A stretch of 37,641 nt of DNA. Origin: Scenedesmus sp. ARA3. Its lineage: Eukaryota; Chlorophyta; Chlorophyceae; Sphaeropleales; Scenedesmaceae. Below the pieces are notes generated by a model that saw only the letters and a list, made by a program, of their open reading frames with translations, did no database searches and was not told the origin of the DNA. Made by a program: the position numbers and the translations under genes. The stretch covers positions 40,783-78,423 of the forward strand of contig RWJK01001611.1 of NCBI GenBank assembly GCA_004335835.1, written 5' to 3'. Below, piece by piece: positions 10,683 to 20,048 of this stretch. Position 1 is the stretch's first letter; each line of letters opens with the position of its first letter.

Positions 10683-13600
10683 TCATTCAGTCTCCATGGG
10701 AGCAGCTGCCTCGCCAGCAGCATCGCCACCTGCCGCAGCGTCACCACCCGCAGCAGCGCCGCCCTCTGCTGCTGCTGCTGCCTCGCCACCTGCTGCTGCC
10801 TCGTCAGCTGCCATGGGAGCATCGCCTGCATCCTCCTCCGCCTTCAGCATCTGCAGCAGCAGCAGGCAGCAAGTGATGCACACGGTGGGACGTGTCTTGA
10901 TTAGGTGTTGTCTAAGGCGGCCGGATGCCGTAACATGTCCGCGCCGAAGCGCTCGATCACGACAGCGCAACCACTAACCATGCCATGCTGTTGAGACCTC
11001 CTGCTGCCGCTTTAAGCACTTCACAACACCTCCCCTGTCCATCACTCCAACTCCCCTCAAGTCCCTTCAACTCCATGGTCCCTTTACAGCTCGACCTCCA
11101 CAACCCCTGCCCCACCTGCAGGTAGGGCTCCACATCGTCGTCCTCGATCACCGCGTATGGTGCATTCCTGCCCACAATGGACACCGCGCAGTTGGCCTTG
11201 GTGAGCTCGCCCTCGCTCAGCGTGGGCCCATGCAATACCTCCTTTGACCTTGAACAAGCGCGCCCCATCCCACCTCGACAACCGCAACTTGCTGCAAAAT
11301 GCGTGCACTCACCACATCACCGACCCCTTCAACAAACCAGCACCCCATGGGACACACAACCATAACCCCGACCTGCAGGTAGGGCTCCACGTCATCGTCC
11401 TCAATCACCGCATACGACGCGTTGCGCCCCACAACCCGCACCATACACTTGCCCACTCCCGTCAATCCAACCCAAGCAGCATCAAGGGATAAACCCTGGA
11501 AACCTAAAACCCACCTGCAGGTAGGGCTCCACATCATCGTCCTCGATCACCACATATGGCGCGTTGCGCCCCACGATGGACACCGCGCAGTTGGCCTTGG
11601 TGAGCTCGCCCTGACTCAGCGTGGCCCCATGCATGCACCTCCTTGCGACCTCAAACAAGCGCGCCCCATCCCACCTCGACAACCGCACTTTGCTGCACCC
11701 ACCATATCACCGAACCCTTCAAGATACCAGCACCCCATGGGACACACAATAATGACCCCCACCTGCAGGTAGGGCTCCACGTCGTCGTCCTCAAGCACCA
11801 AGTAAGGTGCATTCCTGCCCACAAACGAAATCACAAACTTGGCCTGACACGTCAACACTGAGCCAAGCAACACAGAAGAGAAACCTAAACAGACTTGCAT
11901 ACCTGCAGGTAGGGCTCCACGTCATCGTCCTCGATCACCACGTATGGTGCGTTGCGCCCCACGATGGACACCGCGCAGTTGGCCTTGGTGAGCTCGCCCT
12001 CGCTCAGCGTGGCAGCCAGGGCGCGCAGCCCGTGCTGCACCATGGCCTCAACGCTTGCAGTGGGGAAGCTCTCATAGTGCTTCTCAAGGTAGGTCTTGGC
12101 AGCCTGCAGGCAATAGTTCAAGTGTGCGGCAGGAAAGGGCAGGGTCAGTCAAACAAACTGGTCAGCTGGGTAGCCCGTGCTGCACCATGGCCTCAACGCT
12201 TGCAGTGGGGAAGCTCTCATAGTGCTTCTCAAGGTATGTACTGGCAGCCTGCAGGCCATGATACAAGCATGCACAGGAGCAGAGTGGGGAAAAATAATGG
12301 AAAGGTGAACAGCGCTGGTCATTTGGGCAGCCCGTGCGCATGGCCTTGTACTTGTAGTAATTGCCGCTGGCGCAGGTGCCGTCACCCCAACAACAAACTA
12401 GTCAACCAGCAGTCACCGCCCAGTCAAACCCACATGCGAGCGCGCACCGAAGGCCATGGGCTTGTACTCGTAGTCATTGCCGCTGGCGCAGGCAGTGTCA
12501 CCCCAACAACAAACTAGTCAACCCAGCAGTCACCGCCCAGTCAACCCCACATGCGAGCGCGCACCGAAGGCCATGGGCTTGTACTCGTAGTCATTGCCGA
12601 TGGCGCAGGTGCCGTCACCCCAACAACAAACTAGTCAACCCAGCAGTCACCGCCCAGTCAAACCCACATGCGAGCGCGCACCAAAGGCCATGGGCTTGTA
12701 CTCGTAGTCATTGCCGCTGGCGCAGGTGCCGTCACCCCAACAACAAACCAGTCAACCTAGCAGTCACCGCCCGGTCACCGCCAGTCAACGCCGGTCAAAC
12801 CCAACTGCGAGCGCGCGCCGATGGCCATGGCCTGGTACTCGTAGTGGGGGCCGCTGGGGCAGGTACCGTCACCCCAACAACAAACTACTCGATCCAGCGG
12901 TCAACGCCCAGTCAACGCCAGTCAACGCCGGTCAAACCCACCTGCGAGCGCGCCCCAATCGCCATGGCCTTGATCTCGTAGTGGTTGCCGCTGGGGCAGG
13001 CACCGTCACCCCAACGACAAACTAGTCAACCCTGCAGTCGCCGCCCCGTCAAACCCACATGGAGCGCGCCCCGATGGCCATGGGTTGTACTCATAGTAGC
13101 TGCTGCTGGGGCACGCGCTGTCACCCCAACAACAAGATAGTCCACCCAGCAGTCAACGCCCGGTCAACGCCGATCAACGCCGGTCAACGCAAGTCAACGC
13201 AAGTTGACCCACCTGCGAGCGCGCGCCGATGGCCATGGCCTTGTACTCATAGTAGTTGCCGCTGGGGCAGGTGTTGTACAGGTGGGGCCCGCTCCTGTCA
13301 TAGCCTCCAACCAGCAGCCCCACGCCGAAAGGCCGCTTCCAGGAGCGCTGCGTGCACACCTGGTGTTTGTCCGCAACCTGGCGCACCAGGCGGCCCACGG
13401 GCATGGGGGCTTCGTACACAAACCTGCGGTTCAGTAGACAGTTGAGGTTATTTGTCAATGTAAAAAAGGCATGAGGCACATAGCTGTGTGGCAGGTGATG
13501 AAGCGCAGGCCAAGCCACAGCACCAGGTAGCAACTCAACAGCACACAGCAGTTCCTCAACATCCTGATCCATTACAGAGTCAACGTATACAGCAAGAAGT

Positions 13601-14617
13601 GTCAGTACGCAGTGCTGTTGCAGCAATGTTGCATGCTAACCGCTGCAAACAAACGCTTGAGCAGCTGCGACATGCTGAGCAGCACATGGCTGCTAGAACA
13701 CACCGCTCTACTTCATTGCTGCTGCACCACTGTTACTGCAGCCTGCACTCAATGCCAGCCACACGGAAGCGAAGCAACTGCCTTCTCTATGTTGCTGCCC
13801 AGCCCACAGTCACGGCTGCTGCTGCTGCTGGGCTTGTTGCTGCTGCTGCTGCTGCAGTCGCTGCTGCTGCGCCAGCGTCTCACCTGTGGTTGATGCACTC
13901 GTTGCGCATGTACTTGCACAGCACGCGGCCGTCTGCTGTCAGGCCTGCTATGGCGATGCCCATGTGGTCATCGATCTTGAACATTTTTCGTTGGTATGAT
14001 GACAGGTCATTCTGTGCGCGCTTCAGTGTGGCTAGCACCACGTGTGTGTTGCTCTGCGAGGTGGAACACCAGCAAAGCAGCATGTTATGCAGTGCACAAA
14101 CGCTGCTGCTGTTCTGCAGTGGTGTACAGACATCACAGCGCACTTGGGGTGCTGTGCTAGAGCTGCTGCTTCAAAGGTCCAGCGCTGCTGCCAAGTCTGG
14201 CACCGTTGAAGAAACCACTGCTTCGCCTGCATTGCTGATCCCATGCCTGCTTGCTGACCCTGCCGCTTGCTGGGGTCATACGACACGACAGCATGACCAC
14301 AGCGCAGAACCTGCTGAAAGCACAACACCACTACAAGCATAACCTACTGCAGAGGAAACCAGCTACTGCTGTGAATCACCAGCAGCACCGCTGTGCATGC
14401 ACAGCGCTGTAGCTCACCACGAGGCCTACTGCACAGCTGCCCTGCTTTACTGCCTCCATAGCATACTCCACTTGAAACAGCCGCCCCTGGGGGCTCCAGG
14501 TGGTGACATCCGTGTCATACTGCGGCAACACAGGCAGGGATCGCCTCGAGGTGCTTGGATCACAGCACAACAGCAATAGCAGCAACAGCAACCACCCCAC
14601 ACCTGGTTCCTGAACAT
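10683..14617 (-). CDS. PAF1: 20S proteasome alpha subunit, PSMA1/PAF (alpha6) type
   Basis: Six exons on the minus strand: 14617-14603, 14519-14418, 14053-13884, 13423-13213, 12103-11903 and 10850-10683 (TGA). All phases agree, giving about 288 residues (family usually about 260-280). The N-terminus [18 protein letters not shown], then [15 protein letters not shown], is the alpha-ring signature and matches the PSMA1 subtype. [31 protein letters not shown] and [19 protein letters not shown] follow. The last exon encodes an Ala/Gly/Glu-rich tail ending PMETE. In the known complex, alpha subunits are not catalytic: they form the outer ring and gate of the 20S core in cytosol and nucleus. The tail is separated from exon 5 by a 1-kb intron holding four extra copies of the exon 5 end. 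Intron 4 holds seven copies of the exon 4 end. Symbol assigned by similarity to the plant subunit. Confidence 0.93.
11116..11900 (-). repeat. Higher-order array of proteasome exon 5 3'-end copies
   Basis: Four junction echoes of exon 5 lie in intron 5, with junctions at 11116, 11373, 11515 and 11763 (true junction 11903). Copies at 11116 and 11515 resemble the true exon and keep about 35 codons ([18 protein letters not shown], then [12 protein letters not shown]). Copies at 11373 and 11763 are a second type that diverges upstream. The pattern is A-B-A-B-true with a period of about 390 bp, and intron blocks such as CACCCCATGGGACACACAA are copied too. Every copy keeps CTGCAG followed by GT. Confidence 0.9.
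12172..12260 (-). repeat. Junction echo of proteasome exon 5, 5' end
   Basis: A very similar copy of the exon 5 start, 145 bp upstream of the true acceptor (12103). It encodes [20 protein letters not shown] and keeps GCCTGCAG as an acceptor. The same exon therefore has echoes on both sides. Confidence 0.85.
12320..13212 (-). repeat. Tandem array of proteasome exon 4 donor-junction copies
   Basis: Seven imperfect units of about 104-154 bp, with junctions near 12330, 12434, 12551, 12669, 12805, 12942 and 13059 (true donor 13213). Each carries the last 40-55 bases of exon 4 ([14 protein letters not shown]) plus intron sequence rich in GTCAACGCC and CCCCAACAACAAACTAGTC. Only the copy at 12942 keeps the CAG-GT donor. 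Most others have CATGT or TTG instead. Confidence 0.9.
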
Positions 14618-14664
14618 GATCGCGCCTCCTGGCCCTGTTTGGGCGTATTATGTTTCAACGTTTA

Positions 14665-14671
14665 CTATATA
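14665..14671 (-). promoter_or_regulatory. Possible TATA-like element, proteasome gene
   Basis: TATATAG on the minus strand, about 50 nt upstream of the proteasome ATG. Position and composition fit a TATA element with a short leader, but there is no other support. Confidence 0.25.
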
Positions 14672-15305
14672 GACTAGTAAAATCCTTTGAACAGCTTGGC
14701 GAAGAGAAAAGCGAAGCACTCTCGTTATGTGCAGTACGTGCGTGTGAGTATATCTTCAGCCAGCGTCCTAACAGCGGTGATCCAGCTTAATATCGACACA
14801 AAGCAACGATCAGAAACGGTTTTGCTATAGGCAGCAGCACAGGTCTAACCCTATGACAGAACACTGGCATTACGATTTCAAACTGCACATCAACACCTCA
14901 GGCCTCCTGCTTCCTCGTTTGCCATCAATGAAAAGGATGTGTTATTCCAAAGCGGGACATTGACGCTAGCCTTGGCAGCATACCACGAAAGGCAGCACCC
15001 GCAAGTAACCTTGGTGCTGTGCTCTTGCTGCAACTCCATGAATCACAACATTGCAACCATGATTTGCACTGTCGTGCATGATAGCGGTCAACCCAACATA
15101 TGCACCTGCAAGCTTGTCATCTTGCTGGCTACAGCAGCAGTGCTGGCATTGCCAGGGAACTGAGCATCATTGGCAAGGCCAGCCCCAGCCAGCTGCGCAC
15201 ACACATGCATGCATACAAACCAGCTGCAGATCACCGCAATACACCAGGAGCGTACACCAAACCAATGCGTCAATCTCGGTTGGCCGACCGCTAACCGCCC
15301 TGCTA

Positions 15306-15310
15306 TTACA
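15306..15310 (-). terminator. Candidate TGTAA polyadenylation signal, fusion gene
   Basis: TGTAA on the minus strand about 140 nt beyond the stop of the kinase-dehydrogenase fusion gene. The spacing is plausible, but the motif is short. Confidence 0.35.
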
Positions 15311-15449
15311 GAAAGTGCTGTCTACATGCCCCACTACGCAATGCCATTGCGGCACGAGCTTGCGCCGCTGCCACACGCACCAACCGTCACGGCGCACGGG
15401 GTGCGTGCGTGCTGTACCGACACGCAAGCTCAGCCGTAAAAGCTGCTCG

Positions 15450-18400
15450 TCAGATCATCTGCTGCGTAGGCCTGATCACGATGTCGTTCACTTCCATGTA
15501 AGGGGGGGCCGACAGGCACCACAGCACTGCGTTTGCCACATCGCTCGGCTGCAGGCACTGCATAGATGAGGTCACTGCCTTGGCAGCTGACTCGTCCCCA
15601 AAAGCCCTCACTGTGAAGAACTCTGTTTCTACCAGGCCAGGCGAGATGCCTGACACACGCAGCGGGACCTGCAGCACGATGAGATGAGCATACAACAGCA
15701 GATCAGTATAACAAACGCGACGGGGGCAGCTCTTGATGTGGTTTGTAGTGTCATGGCGCTTGCTCCTCAGGAGATGGCAGTGCCATCACAAGCTAGCGTG
15801 TTTCAAACATTGTTGTCTCTGGAACGTTTGCCGGCTGCGCTCATCACCCACAGGGCAGGCATTGTGCAGGCAAGCTCCAATGATACAACACCCAACCCAT
15901 GGCCCACACCAACATGCTCAAAGCAAACAGCATTTCAAGACCTGACACACGACAACAAAAAGCTTCGCAGCTTGTTTGCGCGCGCCTCCTGCCGCAGCCC
16001 CTCAGTGATCGCCCGCACTGCAAACTTGGTGGCGGCGAAAAACGTGCCGCCGGCCGGCGCATCAGGGATGCGGTGCCCTGACAGCCCCACCATGTTGATG
16101 ATGCAACCTCAGATGCAGCATGCATGCAAGCTCCAAACAGACCACACTCCACGCATGGCTCACACGCACCCGCAGCAAAGCGCACCCAGGCATCCACAAA
16201 CACACTCGCCCCACCTTGTTTGCGCGCGCCTCCTGCCGCAACCCTTCAGTGATTGCCCGCACCACAAAATTGGTGGCCGCAAAGAACGTGCCGCCGGCCG
16301 GCGCATCAGGGATGCGGTGCCCCGACAGCCCCACCATGTTAATGACGTGGACCCAAATGCAGCGAGCAGGCATACTCCAAGCAGACTTTGATTCACTGAT
16401 GGCTTACACCAACAGACCAAAGCAAACCCTGTCTCAAGAGCTGACAAACAACAATAAAAAGCCTCGCACCTTGTTTGCGCGCGCCTCCTGCCGCAGCCCC
16501 TCAGTGATCGCCCGCACCGCAAACTTGGTGGCGGCAAAGAACGTGCCGCCAGCTGGCGCATCAGGGATGCGGTGCCCTGACAGGCCCACCATGTTGATGA
16601 CGTGGCCCCAGCTGTTGCGGCGGCGCATGTCCTGCAGCGCCATGCGCGTGGCCATTGCATTGCCCAGAATGTTTGTGGACACCATCTCCACCCTGCAGGC
16701 ATACGGCAATTGGCAAATGGTGAGAAGCTGGTCAACGAGCTAGTTCAGCTCACTCAGTGAGCAGTGAAATTGCAGGTGCATGTTTGAGTGGTGCCAGGCG
16801 CCAAGGCTCTGCTCAAGCAGCCCTTCACAAGGCCAGTGTGCCGCCGCAACAGCAGGGCTGTGTTAGCGCTACCCCAAAGACGCAGAGGAAGATAAGCACG
16901 GGCAGCGGCGCCAATGTGGTGCGACTGCTGCTGAACCGCCTCGATATTGCAATCACTGCATATGCGTGCAAGCTGCGCTTGCGTGAGGCAGCTTGCAGCT
17001 CAGCTCAGCTCAAACGAGCTCAGCTCCAACACACAAGCTCAGCCCCATCAGAAAAGATCAGCTCAGCCACGCGCCACCCACCAGCTGGCTGTGTTGCCAT
17101 CAAACAGGCTGGCGTCGTTCCTGCTGAGGCCCGCGTTGTTGACCAGCACGTCCACGCCGGCATCAGGCCTGCAGCAGCACAAGGAGGCAGCCGCCCTCGT
17201 CAGATGGCTAGGCATATCCGTGTTTGTCAAGATGAAGCAGCAAGCGAGCTACATGCTGAAACACCAGGTTAAGCACAGAGCAGAGTATCTATACGGAAGC
17301 ACAAAAGGCAACACACATGAACCTATCCATCATCTCAAACATCTACCCTGAGCCCCTGCAGCTCACCAGCGCTTCACAATGATCTTCGGCAGCGCCGACA
17401 CCTCAGCCAGCAGCCTACAAAAGGCTTGTGTTTGAACGTACAGTCTGTCCGAAGCACGCTCACCAGTGTTTCACAATGATCTTGGGCAGCGCCGACACCT
17501 CCGCCTCCTTTGTAACGTCACACACCACCGGCAGGAAGTCGCTCGGCGCCATGCCCACCGCAGCAGACAGCACCAGCTGCTGAAGCTCCTGCAGCCTCTC
17601 CCGGCGCCTTGCAACAGCAACCACGCGTAGCCCTGCCCTGCCTAGAGCCTCACACACAGCCCAGCCAATGCCTGATGATGCGCCAGTGACCAGAGCCACT
17701 TTCCCCCGCCACGCATCCAGCCCAGCTGCCACGTCACCGCCTGCAGCAGCACCAGAGGGCCCAGCTAGCTGCTGCCCCTGCTCTTGCTGCTGCTCCAGCT
17801 CCTGCTGCTGCGGCTGCTGCTGCTGTGCTGGCGCGGACTGCTGCTGCCGCTGCTGCGCGACGGGAGAGCCCTGCGCATGTGCTGCTGCTGCTGGTGAGCT
17901 TTGCTGGGCTCCTTTCGGCACGGTTGATATCGTGCCAGAGCCAACTGTCGGCAGCGCCTCTGCAGCTTGCATGCCTGCTGCTGCTGCCGCTGCTGCGTTT
18001 GAAGTTGATCCAGATCCTCCGATACCCAGCACGCTGTCTGCGCCGCCTGCTGCACCTGCTGCTGCTGCTCCTTCCTCGCCATCTTCCTCAAAGCGCACTT
18101 CATCAGGCACCTGCCCTGGCTCTGCTGGCAGCCCTGCAATGGCTCGCTGCGCAATGCGGCTGAGCTCTGCTGCTGTTGCTTCCAGGTCATCGTTGAGCAG
18201 CAGGTAGTCAAACAGGCCGCGCTCGTTGAGGCTGGGGTGTTGCAGCAGCAGCAGGACAAGCAGGCAGCACGCAGCAGACGTCTGGTAAGAAGCGGCATGT
18301 GTCGGTTGGCAGACTGAACAGGAAGCTGCCGTCACTGCAGAGGCTGCCTAAATGGAGTGCAAGTGCCACTGGAGAATCTTCGTAGATACCAACATAGCAT

Positions 18401-19547
18401 TTCAACATCAAACCTAAAGCATACACCCAAAATTAGAGAGCCCAAATAACCCCGGCCCGCACCTTGAGATCTCATCGCGTGCATTCTGGATGCGCCGCTC
18501 CATACTGACTGGCGTCTCCGTGCCCCTGCCCCGCAGCCGCCTCTCAAGCTCCTCAAGTGACGGCGGCGCCACAAACACTAGCAGCGCAGGCACACCGGCC
18601 TTGCGGATCTGCCTCGCTCCCTGCACATCCACGTCTAGCACTGCTGCTTTGCCGCTGGTGAGGGTGTCTTGTACTGCCTGCTTGCTGGTGCCGTACAGGT
18701 TTGCGTGTACCTCTGCATGCTCCAGGAAGCGCCCAGCTGCAGCAAGATATTGGATATAGACAGAGATGTACAGCGGCTGAGTGTGTTGCTGAATATCAGG
18801 ACCCGCAGCAAAAGCGTGTTGGTTGAATTGCAATGGCAGATGCTGGGTGGCTTTGCGACAATACAATGTGCGCAGGCTGACCGCAGGAAAGCAAGCAAGT
18901 AGAACTGTATTCCTCTGCTGACGTGCAAGGTGGCAGGAGCTGTTCAGTGCAAGAGGGCAGGAACTGTCCAGTGCCCAACTGCAGGCGCTGTACTAGTGTT
19001 GGATATATTACGAATCATAACAGACGGAGGCAAACACGCATGCACACACACCTGCAACGCCCTCATGGAAGTCTTCCTTGCTGACAAAGTGGTAGTGTAT
19101 GCCATCCACTTCCCCATCTCGGGCCTTGCGCGTGGTGTGGCTGACACTGAATGCCAGCTTTGCTGCATCCGGGCCTGACATCAGCCTCTTGACCAGTGTT
19201 CCTGCAGGCAGGCAGAGTGTTGCAAGCGGATGAGACGCGCCAGGGAGCTGCTGCTGTGGTGTGTGCACGCTTTAGTGTTCAGTACGCAGGGCCCTGCGCA
19301 AGTGCTTTCCGCTGCTTTTTGACACCCTGCTTTCCCTTTGAAATGTTTCTGATTCTACTGAGCTTTGAATATGGGTTGTATGCGTAGGCGCCTGAAGCAT
19401 GCACAGACTGTGTGCAGCACAGCAGTGGCTGTGTAGCGCACCTTTGCCAACACCAGACGGCCCACAGACGACGAGAGCCCGTGGCCCTGTCAAAGTGTTG
19501 CTGTCTGGCGCCTGACCTTCAGCCGGAGTGCTCTGCTCTGCTCCCAT
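15450..19547 (-). CDS. Guanylate kinase-short-chain dehydrogenase fusion protein
   Basis: Seven exons on the minus strand: 19547-19442, 19201-19052, 18736-18463, 18231-17464, 17168-17082, 16692-16470 and 15668-15450 (TGA). Phases agree throughout, giving about 608 residues. Residues 1-208 are a guanylate kinase: P-loop GPSGVGKGT (29-37), SHTTRKARDGEVDGIHYHF, EHAEVHANLYGTSK, LDVDVQGARQIRK and GLFDYLLLNDDLEAT. Residues 209-349 are an Ala/Gln/Gly linker. Residues 350-608 are a classical SDR closest to DHRS11: TGASSGIG (359-366), VNNAG (442-446), LSGHR, KFAVRAITEGLRQEARA, ISPGLVETEF and C-terminal IRPTQQMI. The kinase end, linker and Rossmann start lie in one uninterrupted exon (18231-17464), so the fusion does not depend on a splice guess. 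The kinase phosphorylates GMP/dGMP. The SDR substrate is unknown. The usual catalytic Tyr is Phe514 in the F-A-A-T-K motif (Lys518 kept). No clear targeting peptide is seen. Confidence 0.88.
15971..16100 (-). repeat. Distal junction echo of SDR exon 6, 3' end
   Basis: A copy of about 130 bp of exon 6 (LSGHRIPDAPAGGTFFAATK and onward to RQEARANK) plus intron sequence, about 500 bp downstream of the true donor at 16470. The donor has changed from AAG-GT to AAG-CT. Confidence 0.85.
16215..16352 (-). repeat. Proximal junction echo of SDR exon 6, 3' end
   Basis: A second copy, 255 bp from the true junction. It keeps AAG-GTGGGG as a donor and an open frame, but FAATKFAV has become FAATNFVV, which loses the active-site Lys. 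Together with the distal copy it forms a 245-255-bp period series with the true exon. Confidence 0.85.
17360..17412 (-). repeat. Junction echo of fusion-gene exon 4, 3' end
   Basis: A copy of the exon 4 terminus 97 bp beyond the true donor (17464). It encodes AEVSALPKIIVKRW and keeps a GTGAGC donor. Confidence 0.8.
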
Positions 19548-20048
19548 GGTGCTGCTGCTGCTCTATGGACCACCAAGTCAGCAGTTGAACGGTTGCTGCT
19601 GCCAACCCAGACTGTTGACAGGTGATCGCTTGCTCGAACTCTCGAGGCTGCAATGAAGCGCCTTTAATGCGTTTTGCACCGACCAGGTACACAGGAACCG
19701 CTGACAGGAACCGCTGCAAGGGTTCAAAGGGAGGGACGACCTTGCTGGGAACAAGGCAACACGAGCCACTCGCAGCTCTCAATCAAAACATCGCGAGTCA
19801 ATTGTTGCCGTACTCATCATTGTTGCAGCAGGTTACCCTCTCCCACAACAACCTTCCTCGGAACACAACGAACTGACATGTAAGCACTTGCTCTGTCTCC
19901 TGACCTTGATCTCCACGTGCTTCGTTAAATCAGCTGTTTTAGCATTGCTTGAAGCATTTAGGCCGAGCTTGCTTCACGCATCATCGTCCTAACCACCTGT
20001 CTTGAGTTGCTGAGCTGTGCTGCTGACACATCATCAGACAAGGGCCAC
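19548..20048. promoter_or_regulatory. Divergent promoter region, fusion gene / isovaleryl-CoA dehydrogenase
   Basis: These 501 bases separate the two divergently transcribed start codons and must hold both promoters and 5' leaders. I see no coding exon and no recognisable named element. Confidence 0.5.

Larger units (their letters stand above)
14618..15449. promoter_or_regulatory. Intergenic: proteasome promoter and fusion-gene 3' flank
   Basis: No coding signal is visible. The first about 250 bases upstream of the proteasome ATG are AT-rich compared with the surroundings and should contain its promoter. The distal part is the 3' flank of the kinase-dehydrogenase fusion gene. Confidence 0.4.

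Noticed and set aside
12361..12981. A long plus-strand open frame (about 206 codons) of repeated Arg/His/Thr-rich peptides
   Set aside because: It is an artefact of a repeat array with a period near a multiple of three, antisense to proteasome exon-end copies. It has no family signature.
15971..16692. Three successive SDR exon copies read as three tandem genes or domains
   Set aside because: Only the copy at 16692-16470 has the full exon with its acceptor and connects in phase. The other two lack the 5' part, and one lacks a donor.
17668..18207. A plus-strand Cys/Ser/Ala-rich open frame over the fusion-gene linker
   Set aside because: It is antisense to the Gln/Ala linker of the kinase-dehydrogenase exon, which has clear domains on both sides on the minus strand.
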